DNA of 64,000 bases, taken from JABCPE02 sp963516475 (GTDB taxonomy: Bacteria > Bacteroidota > Bacteroidia > Flavobacteriales > Weeksellaceae). Positions 51,359 through 60,540 of this stretch are shown in pieces (positions within the stretch are counted from its first letter, which is position 1; each line of letters starts with the position of its first letter). The stretch is from contig CAUQBR010000001.1 in the NCBI GenBank assembly GCA_963516475.1, positions 186,001 to 250,000 on the forward strand, given 5' to 3'. The translations under genes and the position numbers were made by a program. The notes below the pieces were generated by a model. The model had not been told where the DNA came from and ran no database searches. It worked only from the letters and a program-made list of their open reading frames with translations.

Positions 51359-52109
51359 GGATATTTTCTCTTTTATTTAATGCATAAAACGCTCTTTTAG
51401 CCGCTTTTTCTTCTGCTTTTTTCTTTGAAGACTCAGAGGCGCAGCCTATTTTTTCTTCATTAAGCAAGACCGAACACCTGAAACAAATACTCTTGTTAGG
51501 CAGGAGTTCCTCAGCAGTTTCATACTGTATCTTCACTTTCTTTTTCTGTCCCCATTCCAGAAGAAGGCTCTTGTAGCTTACTATTTTATTTTCTATTCTG
51601 GTAATCTCACTTGGGTTAAGAAGCCATCTTTCAACAACAGACTGGCACATTTCATAATTAGCATCCAAATACACCGCTCCCACCAAAGCTTCCAACAAAT
51701 TCCCCGAGATATTTTCTCCTAAAACTTGTAATTTAGAATTCTGAATATAACTGGTCAAACACAGCTGTTCACCCAAGCGATTGAGATTTTGTCTATTGAC
51801 AATCTTGGATTTCATCTGTGTGAGATAGCCTTCATTGTGATTAGGATAATTCTCATACAGATAATAAGAAATGATGCTTCCTATCATAGCATCTCCCAAA
51901 AACTCAAGTCTCTCGTAGTTTTTGGAACAACTGCCATCTTTAGAATTTTTTTTTAAGGAAAAAGCCTCTCTGTACAGCTCTACATCTTGAATTTTAAATC
52001 CAACAAGCTTACTAATATCGGCAATAAATTTCAGATCCCTATCGGGGTATTTTGTATTTCTTCTTTTCTTTAATAGAAAGTCCGAAATATACCTCCTAAT
52101 CTTATTCAT
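51348..52109 (-). CDS. rnc: Rnc, ribonuclease III
   Basis: Double-strand-specific endoribonuclease for rRNA and mRNA processing. 253 aa: catalytic domain with ERLEFLGDA at 66-74 (Glu and Asp metal ligands), NLLEALVGAVYLDANY near 140, and a C-terminal dsRNA-binding domain (about 178-247, ending AEEKAAKRAFYAL). The basic N-terminus (KIRRYISDFLLKKRR) is longer than in E. coli. Its start overlaps the fabF stop by one base (TAATG). Confidence 0.96.
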   Translation of the reverse strand: MNKIRRYISDFLLKKRRNTKYPDRDLKFIADISKLVGFKIQDVELYREAFSLKKNSKDGSCSKNYERLEFLGDAMIGSIISYYLYENYPNHNEGYLTQMKSKIVNRQNLNRLGEQLCLTSYIQNSKLQVLGENISGNLLEALVGAVYLDANYEMCQSVVERWLLNPSEITRIENKIVSYKSLLLEWGQKKKVKIQYETAEELLPNKSICFRCSVLLNEEKIGCASESSKKKAEEKAAKRAFYALNKRENILEK

Positions 52110-53353
52110 TAGATTTTCTTAAATAGAACGCAGGCATTATGTCCTCCGAAACCGAAAGTATTACTCATTGCTACTTTCACATCTCTCTGAACAGCTTTAT
52201 TAAATGTAAAATTAAGACGAGAGTCTATCTGTTCATCATCAGTAAAGTGATTGATAGTAGGAGGTACCACACCATGAACAATGGTTCCTAATGCTGCTAT
52301 AGCTTCTATAACACCCGCTGCACCTAGAAGATGCCCAGTCATAGATTTTGTAGAGTTTATTTGAATATTATAAGCATGTTCTCCGAATAATTTAACGATA
52401 GCACTAGATTCTGCCACATCCCCAAGAGGTGTAGATGTACCATGCATATTGATGTGATCCACCTCATTAGGCTGAACACCAGCATCTTCTAAACAGTTTT
52501 TCATCACAAGATACGCTCCCAGTCCTTCTGGATGTGGAGCTGTCATGTGGTAAGCATCAGCACTTAGACCTGCTCCTTTTAGTTCTGCATAGATAGTTGC
52601 TCCTCGCTTTACGGCGTGCTCATATTCTTCAAGAATAATACAACCTGCCCCTTCTCCAAGAACAAAACCATCACGGTCTTTGTCAAATGGTCTAGATGCT
52701 GTTTTTGGATCATCATTTCTTGTAGAAAGCGCCATCAAGGCGTTAAAACCTCCCACACCACTGGCTGTAACAGCAGCTTCTGACCCTCCACATACGATAA
52801 CATCTGCTTTACCTAACTGGATAAGCATTTTAGCATCTATCAGAGCGTTGGTTGATGATGCACACGCAGAAACAGTAGTATAATTCGGCCCATGGAATCC
52901 ATATTCTATAGATATATTCCCTGGCGTGATATCAGCTATCATTTTAGGAATAAAGAACGGATTAAACCTAGGAACATCTGTATTTGCCCAGCCTAAAACT
53001 TCGGCTTCAAAAGTTCCTAATCCTCCAATTCCAGAACCCCAAACTACACCTACTCTATCCTTATTTACCTCATCTTCTATTATTCTACTATGTGCCACAG
53101 CTTCTTTTGCTGCAACAAGTCCCAACTGCGTGTTTCTATCCATTTTCTTCGCCTCTTTCTTATCAAAATGAGCAAGAGGGTCAAAATTTTTGACTTCACA
53201 AGCAAATTGAGTTTTAAAATTAGTAGAATCAAAAAGAGTAATAGGTGCAGCACCGCTTACGCCCTTAGTGAGATTTTCCCAATATTCTTGTGCATTACTG
53301 CCCAGTGGCGTAATGGCTCCAAAACCTGTAACTACTACTCTCTTTAATTCCAT
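52109..53353 (-). CDS. fabF: FabF, beta-ketoacyl-ACP synthase II
   Basis: Elongates fatty acids by condensing malonyl-ACP with acyl-ACP. 414 aa. The active-site Cys164 lies in VSACASSTNA; the two catalytic histidines are in HGTSTPLGD and FGGHNA (His405); the conserved Lys is in STKSMTGHLLGAAG. The sequence and length favour FabF over FabB. It follows acpP by 31 bp and shares one base with rnc, so the run is one operon. Confidence 0.96.
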   Translation of the reverse strand: MELKRVVVTGFGAITPLGSNAQEYWENLTKGVSGAAPITLFDSTNFKTQFACEVKNFDPLAHFDKKEAKKMDRNTQLGLVAAKEAVAHSRIIEDEVNKDRVGVVWGSGIGGLGTFEAEVLGWANTDVPRFNPFFIPKMIADITPGNISIEYGFHGPNYTTVSACASSTNALIDAKMLIQLGKADVIVCGGSEAAVTASGVGGFNALMALSTRNDDPKTASRPFDKDRDGFVLGEGAGCIILEEYEHAVKRGATIYAELKGAGLSADAYHMTAPHPEGLGAYLVMKNCLEDAGVQPNEVDHINMHGTSTPLGDVAESSAIVKLFGEHAYNIQINSTKSMTGHLLGAAGVIEAIAALGTIVHGVVPPTINHFTDDEQIDSRLNFTFNKAVQRDVKVAMSNTFGFGGHNACVLFKKI

Positions 53354-53384
53354 AATTTTTTTTAGTTTTTCAGTAAAACAATTA

Positions 53385-53621
53385 CTACTTAATCACTTCC
53401 TCGATGTAAGCGATTGCATGACCTACAGTCTGAATTTTTTCAGCTTGGTCATCTGGGATTTGAATGTTAAATTCTTTTTCAAATTCCATGATCAATTCTA
53501 CTGTATCCAAAGAATCAGCTCCTAAATCGTTAGTGAAGCTAGCTTCTGGAGTTACTTCTGTTTCTTCAACATCAAGCTTATCAGCAATGATAGCTTTTAC
53601 TCTAGATGTAATGTCTGACAT
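53385..53621 (-). CDS. acpP: AcpP, acyl carrier protein
   Basis: 78 aa from the ATG at 53621; a longer frame would cross the promoter. The phosphopantetheine serine is in LGADSLDTVELIMEFE, the family signature. Acidic and small, as expected. It carries acyl chains for FabF encoded just downstream. A good promoter lies at 53652-53680. Confidence 0.96.
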   Translation of the reverse strand: MSDITSRVKAIIADKLDVEETEVTPEASFTNDLGADSLDTVELIMEFEKEFNIQIPDDQAEKIQTVGHAIAYIEEVIK

Positions 53622-53651
53622 AACAATATAATTTTTAAATTTATTTTTGTG

Positions 53652-53680
53652 CAAATATATGAATTTTGAATACAATTCAA
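53652..53680 (-). promoter_or_regulatory. Promoter of the acpP-fabF operon
   Basis: On the minus strand TTG (53678-53680), 18 bp, then TATATTTG (53652-53659), the Bacteroidota consensus layout, with a leader of about 25-30 nt to acpP. Confidence 0.7.
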
Positions 53681-53726
53681 CTTTTTTATAGGTTAAAATT
53701 AAAATTATTTTTTCATTCTCGCAAAT

Positions 53727-54971
53727 CTAATACTCCATTTCTCTCAGTTTTGGTGAGGTAAGTCTCACCGCCACAGCAATAAGCATCGTGATAGATCCGC
53801 CTATAACCACGGCATTTACCGCCCCGAAAAGCCTTGCCGCCACTCCACTTTCGAACTGCCCCAGCTCATTACTAGACATCACGAACATGCTATTTACACT
53901 CATCACTCTTCCCCTCATATGGTCAGGTGTTTTCAGCTGAACAATAGTCCCTCTAATCACTCCACTGACACCATCCAAAATACCACTCATCAGCAATGCT
54001 AAAAATGATAAAATAAAATATTCTGAAATTCCAAAAAGCAAAATGCATGCCCCAAATCCAAAAACACTGAAAAGCAGAAGCTTACCTTGATTTCTTCTCA
54101 GAGGAAAGAAAGTCAGTGTAAAAATAGAAATCCCTGCCCCAATGTCTGAAGCTGCGTTCAGAAAACCGTAGCCTACCGCTCCCAGCTGTAAAATATCCTT
54201 TGCAAAAACAGGAATAAGAGCCACAGCGCCGCCAAAAAGCACAGCAAACAAATCCAATGTCAAAGCTCCTACAATTTCTTTTGTTTTAAAGATATAATGC
54301 AGACCTTCTTTTATACTCTCGTAAACATTGACTTCTTGGTCTTTAAATTCCGAATGCTGTGGTTTTGTTTTAAAATAAAAAAAGAAAGCCACAAATAAGG
54401 AAGAAACTATCACTACTAATGTTCCTTTGATTTGCAATAAAGAAACCAAAAATCCACACATTGCATGCCCCATGACTGATGCCGCCAAAAATGTAGTCTG
54501 ATTGATAGTAATGGCTCTTGGAAGAAGTTCTTTGCTCACGATTTTAGGTATCATAGCAGGGACAATAGGCCCAAGAAAAGATCGTGCAATCCCTGTAAGA
54601 AAAACAACGAAATAAATAAAATAAGTGACCTCATCATTAGTAAATTCTAAATTTCCCTGAAACCAAGCAGGAATAAGCAACGATCCGAGAAGAACAACAT
54701 AAGCAAAATTGCAGATGAGCAAAAGCCTTCTCTTTTCGTTCATATCAATGAAATGCCCAGCATACAAAGCACAACCTACCGCAGGAATCACCTCAGACAG
54801 ACCAATCAGCCCGATAGAAAACGGATCTCCTGTCAGCTCATAAACCCACCAGCCCAAAAGCGTAGAGGTCATCTTAAAGGCAAGAATGATGAAAAACCGC
54901 CCTGTAATAAGGTTTCTAAATTCCTGATTCTTCAATGCTTTTAGGGCATCAAGTGATATTTTTAGGTTCAT
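53727..54971 (-). CDS. MFS transporter
   Basis: 414 aa with about twelve membrane spans and the MFS loop between helices two and three (GHFIDMNEKRRLLLI near 72-86, a DRxxRR-like motif A). The second-half motif LRRNQGKLLLF is also present. Members of this MFS_3-like type often export drugs or siderophores, but no substrate can be read. Upstream, the DUF5071 gene ends 3 bp before its start and the GH3 gene precedes that; they may be co-transcribed. Confidence 0.88.
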   Translation of the reverse strand: MNLKISLDALKALKNQEFRNLITGRFFIILAFKMTSTLLGWWVYELTGDPFSIGLIGLSEVIPAVGCALYAGHFIDMNEKRRLLLICNFAYVVLLGSLLIPAWFQGNLEFTNDEVTYFIYFVVFLTGIARSFLGPIVPAMIPKIVSKELLPRAITINQTTFLAASVMGHAMCGFLVSLLQIKGTLVVIVSSLFVAFFFYFKTKPQHSEFKDQEVNVYESIKEGLHYIFKTKEIVGALTLDLFAVLFGGAVALIPVFAKDILQLGAVGYGFLNAASDIGAGISIFTLTFFPLRRNQGKLLLFSVFGFGACILLFGISEYFILSFLALLMSGILDGVSGVIRGTIVQLKTPDHMRGRVMSVNSMFVMSSNELGQFESGVAARLFGAVNAVVIGGSITMLIAVAVRLTSPKLREMEY

Positions 54972-54974
54972 TAT

Positions 54975-55358
54975 TTATTTTCTTAATGTATATATCAATT
55001 CTAAAATTTCCTCTTCTTCCGTATTTGTCTGTAAAACCTTTGCCATATTATCAAAATCTTTTTTCAAGAAATCTATATTTTCTAAACTAAGTTTAGGACA
55101 GATATTCGTCAAAATCCAATATTTCCAAATCAAATCATCTGTTTGGAAAACTTTAGAAATTTCACTAATGAACAAATCTTGCCTTGCCACAATAATTTCC
55201 ACAATTTTAGGAAATATAGGCCAATTAGCATCCTGTGTCCAAGTCAGCAATTCACTTGTAATTTGAGATAAATCAGAGTCATTTAATAATTTTATTTTCT
55301 CTAAATTACTATCATCTAATTTGTCTTTGGGCAATAAGGTTTTTATATTTTTCATCAT
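54975..55358 (-). CDS. DUF5071-domain protein
   Basis: 127 aa, no signal or membrane span. LLPKDKLDDSNLEKIKLL at 8-25, LLTWTQDANWPIFPKIVEII and IWKYWILTNICPKLS match the DUF5071 pattern (LPKDKxD..., W-x-QDxNWP) of small helical proteins with HEAT-like character; function unknown. It lies 4 bp after the GH3-family gene and 3 bp before the MFS gene, all on the same strand. Confidence 0.85.
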   Translation of the reverse strand: MMKNIKTLLPKDKLDDSNLEKIKLLNDSDLSQITSELLTWTQDANWPIFPKIVEIIVARQDLFISEISKVFQTDDLIWKYWILTNICPKLSLENIDFLKKDFDNMAKVLQTNTEEEEILELIYTLRK

Positions 55359-55362
55359 TTGA

Positions 55363-56871
55363 TTATGCCAATTTCTTGAATTTCTCCAAAATATCGGCTA
55401 TTTTCCTATCATTGGCAAGTCGTGGGATTTTGTTTTGTCCGCCCAGTTTTCCTTCTGCTTTGGCGTATTCTTGAAAAGCATTTTTATTCAAACAACAGAT
55501 TTTCAATGATTGAAGAATGTTCCCTGAAATCAGATCATCGTAATAAACATTTCGCTCTCTCATCCCCAAATCCAGCGTTTTCCTAAATTCTTCCAAATCC
55601 TCTGGCTGTTTCTCAAATTCTATAAACCATTCGTGATAAGGAAGTTCCTTGTTTTTAGGCGTTACCTGCGGCGCAAGGTGAAACTCGGTGATTTGCGCTG
55701 GATGCTTTGCCACAGTGGCTTTCATAGCTTCCTCCACCTCAAAAGCAATCACATGTTCTCCAAAAGCAGAGGTAAAATGCTTCGTCCGCCCACTCACCAA
55801 AACTCGGTGCGGATTTTTAGAAATAAAACGAACCACATCGCCGATGGAATACGCCCAAAGCCCAGAATTTGTGCTAATAACCAAAGCATAATCTTTATTT
55901 AGCTCAATTTCTGACAAGGTCAATCTCCTTGCATTAGGTTTTCCAAACTCTTCTAATGGAACGAATTCATAGAAAATTCCATGATTGGTCAAAAGCAAAA
56001 GCCCTTCCTGCGTGTAATCATCTTGAAAAGCGAAAAAACCCTCACTCGCTGGGAAAGTCTGAATAATATCCACCTCGCCACCTAAAAGATGTTCCATTTT
56101 TTCTCGGTAAGGTTCATAGTTCACTCCGCCTGTGATGATGAGCTGAAGATTTGGGAAAATTTCCTTTATTTTTTTGCCTTTTTTATTAATCAGTTTTTCA
56201 AAATACATGATGAGCCACGGTGGAATACCAGAAACCAAAGTCATGTTCTGATTTTCAGTCTCTTCCACGATTTTATCCACCTTGGTTTCCCAGTCTTCTA
56301 TGCAGTTGGTTTCGTAGGAAGGCAGTCTGTTTTTTTGAAGGTAATTTGGGATGTGATGCGCCACAATTCCCGAAAGTCTGCCTGTCTTGATGCCATTGAT
56401 TTCTTCCAGCTCTGGAGAACCTTGCAGGAAAATCATTTTCCCTGCCACAAAATCCGCATTGTCTTTCTGGGCAATGTAGTGGAATATCGCCGATTGTGCA
56501 GCTGCTATTTGGTAAGGCATTCCTTCCTTTGAAATGGGAATGTACTTTGCGCCTGATGTCGTCCCAGATGTTTTAGCGAAATATTCTGGCTGGGAAGTCC
56601 ATAGAATATCTTTTTCTCCGTTTTTTATGTGCTCTATATAGGGCTTTAGATCCTCGTAATCACTGATAGGAACTTTCTCCTGAAAATCCCTTACAGACTG
56701 GATTTCTCCAAAATGATGTTCTTTTCCAAAAAGCGTATTTTCGGCTGTTTTTAGTAAAGAAAACAAAAGTTTTTCTTGGTCAGCCGCTGCATTTTGTTTA
56801 TAAATTTCAGCATTTTGGATATGTTTTTTTGCCCAAAGTAAGGCAATTTTAGTCTTTAAAAAATTTATCAT
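55363..56871 (-). CDS. GH3-family acyl-adenylating enzyme
   Basis: 502 aa of the GH3 family, first known in plants as auxin-responsive amino-acid conjugases and present in many Bacteroidota. It uses the ANL-type fold: AKTSGTTSGAKYIPIS near 104-119 is the ATP-binding P-loop-like motif, ITGGVNYEPYREKME follows, and ISTNSGLWAYSIGDVVRFIS is the C-terminal adenylate motif. It should activate a carboxylic acid as acyl-AMP; the acid and acceptor are unknown. It precedes DUF5071 and MFS genes by a few bases. Confidence 0.88.
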   Translation of the reverse strand: MINFLKTKIALLWAKKHIQNAEIYKQNAAADQEKLLFSLLKTAENTLFGKEHHFGEIQSVRDFQEKVPISDYEDLKPYIEHIKNGEKDILWTSQPEYFAKTSGTTSGAKYIPISKEGMPYQIAAAQSAIFHYIAQKDNADFVAGKMIFLQGSPELEEINGIKTGRLSGIVAHHIPNYLQKNRLPSYETNCIEDWETKVDKIVEETENQNMTLVSGIPPWLIMYFEKLINKKGKKIKEIFPNLQLIITGGVNYEPYREKMEHLLGGEVDIIQTFPASEGFFAFQDDYTQEGLLLLTNHGIFYEFVPLEEFGKPNARRLTLSEIELNKDYALVISTNSGLWAYSIGDVVRFISKNPHRVLVSGRTKHFTSAFGEHVIAFEVEEAMKATVAKHPAQITEFHLAPQVTPKNKELPYHEWFIEFEKQPEDLEEFRKTLDLGMRERNVYYDDLISGNILQSLKICCLNKNAFQEYAKAEGKLGGQNKIPRLANDRKIADILEKFKKLA

Positions 56872-56925
56872 AAGGCAAAAATAAAGATTTTAATGAAAAC
56901 TACTTTTCACAATGAGAAATTTAAT

Positions 56926-56933
56926 TATATTTG
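56926..56933 (+). promoter_or_regulatory. Predicted -7 box of the prolyl oligopeptidase gene
   Basis: TATATTTG matches TAnnTTTG, 16 bp before the ATG at 56950. It rules out the earlier in-frame ATG at 56893. Confidence 0.6.
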
Positions 56934-56949
56934 GGAAAAATCTTTAGTT

Positions 56950-59046
56950 ATGATTAACAAAACATTATGCTGCGCAGTGGGTTTAGCTGCCATTTCATTT
57001 ATGAACGCTCAACACAATTATCCTAAAACAGAGAAAATAAGCCACACCGATGAGTATTTCGGTACGAAGGTGGAAGACCCTTACCGCTGGCTGGAAGATG
57101 ACATGTCCCAAAACACCAAAAACTGGGTAAAAAGCGAGGTGGATTTTACTAATAATTATTTGGCTAAAATCCCTTTCAGAAAGGACATTTCGAAACAGCT
57201 GAAAGACATCTGGAATTATGAAAAAATTTCCGCTCCATTCAAAGAGGGAGATTACACATATTTCTATAAAAACGATGGGCTTCAGGCGCAGTATGTTCTA
57301 TACAGAAAGGACAAAAACGGGAAAACAGAAGTATTCCTTGACCCTAATAAATTCTCGGCTGACGGGACTACTTCCTTGGCGGGAATTAGTTTTAATAAAA
57401 AAGGAAACCTCGTTGCTTACAAAATCTCCGAAGGAGGCAGTGATTGGAATAAAATCATCATCCTAGATGCCATTACCAAAAAGCAAATCGATGAAACCCT
57501 TGTAGATGTGAAATTCAGCGGAATTGCATGGCTGGGCGATGAAGGTTTCTACTATTCCAGCTATGACAGACCTGATGGAAGCGTACTCTCTGCAAAGACA
57601 GACACGCACAAAATCTATTTCCACAAACTAGGAACTAAACAGTCCGAAGACCAGCTCATCATCGGTGGAGAGAACTTTAAACGAAGATATCTTTCTGCCA
57701 GCGTTTCTGATGACCAGAGATTTTTAATCATTTCTGCGGCGAATGCTACGAATGGAAACGAACTTTACATCAAGGATTTAAAGAAAAAAACAGACTTCAT
57801 TCCTGTACAGACTGGGTATGATTTTAATACAAATGTAATCGACACCAAAGGCGATTTCATCTATGCTATCACGGACAAAAACGCTCCAAACAAAAAGATA
57901 GTAAAATTCAATATCAATAATCCTAACAGCTGGACAGAAGTAGTCCCAGAAAAAGAGAATGTGCTGTCTATCTCTACTGGCGGCGGATACCTATTTGCTA
58001 AGTATATGAAAGACGCTATTTCTTTCGTGCAGCAGCTGGATTACAACGGGAAACTTATCCGCGATATCAAACTCCCTGGAGCTGGGAAGGCAGATGGTTT
58101 CGAAGGGAAAACAGGAGAAAAAGAGCTGTATTTTTCATTTACAAATTACATCACGCCTAGCACGATTTATAAATATAATTTGACTACAGGAAAATACCAA
58201 ATTCACCAAAAGCCTAAAGTGAAATTTAATCCTGATGACTATGTATCCGAACAAGTATTTTTCACCTCAACAGATGGGACCAAAATACCGATGATGATTA
58301 ACTACAAAAAAGGATTAAAAAGAGATGGCAAAAACCCTACTATTCTGTATTCTTATGGAGGGTTTAATATCAGCCTTACGCCTTCTTTCTCGCCTGTAAA
58401 TGCTATCTGGATGGAAAACGGAGGAATCTATGCCGTTCCAAACATCCGTGGTGGTGGTGAATATGGTAAAAAATGGCACGATGCAGGAACCAAAATGCAG
58501 AAGAAAAATGTATTCAATGACTTCATCGCGGCGGGAGAATACCTGCAAAAGAACGGATACACTTCGCCTAAATACATGGCTCTTTCTGGGCGTTCTAATG
58601 GCGGACTTCTCGTAGGTGCTACGATGACTATGAGACCAGACCTTGCCAAAGTGGCTTTCCCTGGTGTAGGAGTATTGGATATGCTTCGTTATAACAAGTT
58701 TACTGCTGGTGCTGGCTGGGCTTATGACTACGGAACAGCTGAGGACAGCAAAGAGATGTTTGAGTATCTAAAATCCTACTCGCCTGTTCATAATGTGAAA
58801 AAAGGTAACTGCTACCCTTCTACGATGATTATCACCAGCGACCATGATGACCGTGTGGTTCCTGCGCACTCCTTTAAATTCGGGGCTGAACTACAAGAGA
58901 AACAAAGCTGTCCGAATCCTATTCTTATCCGAATAGAGATGAATGCTGGACACGGTGCTGGGCGTTCTACAGACCAAGTTATCAATGAAAATGCTGATTT
59001 GCTAAGTTTCGGGTTCTATGAAATGGGTATCCGACAACTGAAATAA
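56950..59046 (+). CDS. Prolyl oligopeptidase (S9A), secreted
   Basis: Serine endopeptidase that cuts after proline in short peptides. 698 aa from the ATG at 56950, which is downstream of the -7 box at 56926 and starts a signal peptide (MINKTLCCAVGLAAISFMNA). KVEDPYRWLEDD near 40-51 is the N-terminal family signature, followed by a seven-bladed propeller and the catalytic domain: Ser549 in GRSNGG, an Asp in HDDRVVPAH near 634 and His668 in AGHGAG. With DPP4 at 16.2 kb it is the second S9 peptidase in the window. It ends with a strong terminator. Confidence 0.93.
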   Translation: MINKTLCCAVGLAAISFMNAQHNYPKTEKISHTDEYFGTKVEDPYRWLEDDMSQNTKNWVKSEVDFTNNYLAKIPFRKDISKQLKDIWNYEKISAPFKEGDYTYFYKNDGLQAQYVLYRKDKNGKTEVFLDPNKFSADGTTSLAGISFNKKGNLVAYKISEGGSDWNKIIILDAITKKQIDETLVDVKFSGIAWLGDEGFYYSSYDRPDGSVLSAKTDTHKIYFHKLGTKQSEDQLIIGGENFKRRYLSASVSDDQRFLIISAANATNGNELYIKDLKKKTDFIPVQTGYDFNTNVIDTKGDFIYAITDKNAPNKKIVKFNINNPNSWTEVVPEKENVLSISTGGGYLFAKYMKDAISFVQQLDYNGKLIRDIKLPGAGKADGFEGKTGEKELYFSFTNYITPSTIYKYNLTTGKYQIHQKPKVKFNPDDYVSEQVFFTSTDGTKIPMMINYKKGLKRDGKNPTILYSYGGFNISLTPSFSPVNAIWMENGGIYAVPNIRGGGEYGKKWHDAGTKMQKKNVFNDFIAAGEYLQKNGYTSPKYMALSGRSNGGLLVGATMTMRPDLAKVAFPGVGVLDMLRYNKFTAGAGWAYDYGTAEDSKEMFEYLKSYSPVHNVKKGNCYPSTMIITSDHDDRVVPAHSFKFGAELQEKQSCPNPILIRIEMNAGHGAGRSTDQVINENADLLSFGFYEMGIRQLK

Positions 59047-59070
59047 AATCAGTTTTCCACTAAATATCCT

Positions 59071-59107
59071 ATCCCGTTCATTCTGAAATGAGCGGGATTT
59101 TGTTTAA
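59071..59107 (+). terminator. Terminator after the prolyl oligopeptidase gene
   Basis: ATCCCGTTCATT (59071-59082) pairs with AATGAGCGGGAT (59087-59098, one G-U pair), followed by TTTTGTTT. Confidence 0.88.
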
Positions 59108-59124
59108 TTTTATATTAGAAAATA

Positions 59125-59157
59125 CGGCTCAGTATTCAAAAACAACCGCTCAGTTTA
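59125..59157 (+). promoter_or_regulatory. 21-bp-phased direct repeat upstream of the LytS-like kinase gene
   Basis: CGGCTCAGTAT (from 59125) and CCGCTCAGTTT (from 59146) repeat with a 21-bp period. LytTR regulators bind two roughly 9-bp repeats spaced about 12 bp, so this fits an activator site. It lies about 30 bp before the -7 box at 59187. Confidence 0.5.
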
Positions 59158-59186
59158 TTTTTTTAGTTTTCATCAGAAATCTGTTA

Positions 59187-59194
59187 TACATTTG
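59187..59194 (+). promoter_or_regulatory. Predicted -7 box of the kinase gene
   Basis: TACATTTG matches TAnnTTTG, 21 bp before the ATG at 59216. There is no clear -33 TTTG, which fits a promoter that needs an activator. Confidence 0.5.
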
Positions 59195-59215
59195 AATCAT
59201 CAAAAGATAAAAACC

Positions 59216-60526
59216 ATGAAAAAGTTTTTCTTCATCTGTCTTTTTATTTCCTTTGGCGTAGCTGTTTTAGGAGTGTTCTGGGTGCAGAATCCCACTTTGG
59301 AGAAGTTCTTTTTGGATTTCTGTATTTCTGCCCTTTACATTTATACCATCGGATTCAGCCAGATGCTGCTCAATAATTTCCTGAGCCAAAGATGGGACTG
59401 GATATCACAGACCTATGAGCGTGTGACTTTTGGAATTATTTTCACGATTTTGGTAAGTGTGGCAAGTGTGCTTTTGTGCAACTATATCAATTTCATTTTG
59501 ATACAAAAAATGCCCGTTGAGGTTTTTTGGACAGAAAAAATGTGGTGGATTCATATTTTTAATATCATTATTTCTCTGGGAGTTTCTGCTTTTCTTCACG
59601 CGAGAAGTTTCATGATAGAGTGGAAAAAATCTACAATGACGCAGGTGGTGGAGCAGAAAATCATTGCTACTTCGGCCAATGTCCGTTTTGAAAGCCTCAA
59701 AAACCAACTTGACCCGCATTTTCTTTTCAATTCGCTGAATGTGCTGAGTTCCCTGATTGAGGAAAATCCACAAAAAGCGCAGGAATTCACAGCATCAATG
59801 TCTAAAATCTACCGATACATTTTAGATAAAAAAGACCAAGAATTAGTAAGCGTGGAGGAAGAATTAGACTTTGCAAAGACCTACTGCGAGATGCTCACGG
59901 CTCGTTTTGAAGACAGCGTTTCTTTTCATTTTGAAATAGAACCAGAGGTTAGAAAAGCTTTCATCGTGCCGCTTTCGTTACAACTTCTTTTGGAAAACTG
60001 CATCAAACATAATTTCGCCACAGCACAAAAACCTCTGCAAATCAGAGTATATTCCGAAAACCAATATTTAATCGTAGAAAACAATCTACGACCACGAAAT
60101 TCTATTCACCAGCCCTCTGGAATCGGCTTAAACAACATTTTGGCTCGATATAATTTAATTACAAACAAAAAAGTATTTATAGAAAAAACTGAAAATCTTT
60201 TCAGTGTAAAAATCCCTATTTTATTAACTTCAAAAATCAAAATTATGCAAACAACTAACGAAAATCCCGCTTATGACAGAGCTTACAAAAGAATGAAAGA
60301 AATCAAATCTTTCTACATGCACCTCATCACTTACTTGGTTATGAACACTTTCTTTATCTGTCTTAATCTGTATCACAATCCCGACCATCTTTGGTTCTGG
60401 TGGCCGCTTGTAGGCTGGGGCTTCGGGGTGGTGATGAACGGACTGAGCGTATTCTCTCCTTTTGGGAATTCTTGGGAAAAGAGAAAAGTTCGTGAAATCA
60501 TGGAGAAAGAGGAAAAAGAAATTTAA
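59216..60526 (+). CDS. LytS-like sensor kinase fused to a 2TM domain
   Basis: 436 aa from the ATG at 59216; the upstream TTG overlaps the -7 box. Four membrane spans (about 5-22, 32-50, 72-95, 110-127) lead to a His_kinase/HATPase core: LKNQLDPHFLFNSLN at 161-175 with phospho-His168, N-box LLENCIKHN at 258-266 and GIGLNN at 302-307. The C-terminal 93 residues (344-436) are a complete 2TM domain (NENPAYDRAYKRMKEIKSFY, two spans, then PLVGWGFGVVMNGLSVF) that in most relatives is a separate small gene; the domain even begins with Met. A LytTR response regulator follows. Confidence 0.88.
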   Translation: MKKFFFICLFISFGVAVLGVFWVQNPTLEKFFLDFCISALYIYTIGFSQMLLNNFLSQRWDWISQTYERVTFGIIFTILVSVASVLLCNYINFILIQKMPVEVFWTEKMWWIHIFNIIISLGVSAFLHARSFMIEWKKSTMTQVVEQKIIATSANVRFESLKNQLDPHFLFNSLNVLSSLIEENPQKAQEFTASMSKIYRYILDKKDQELVSVEEELDFAKTYCEMLTARFEDSVSFHFEIEPEVRKAFIVPLSLQLLLENCIKHNFATAQKPLQIRVYSENQYLIVENNLRPRNSIHQPSGIGLNNILARYNLITNKKVFIEKTENLFSVKIPILLTSKIKIMQTTNENPAYDRAYKRMKEIKSFYMHLITYLVMNTFFICLNLYHNPDHLWFWWPLVGWGFGVVMNGLSVFSPFGNSWEKRKVREIMEKEEKEI

Positions 60527-60540
60527 TAACGATTACTTTC

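Noticed and set aside
56893..56949. Earlier ATG for the prolyl oligopeptidase
   Set aside because: It lies upstream of the -7 box and would bury the signal peptide.
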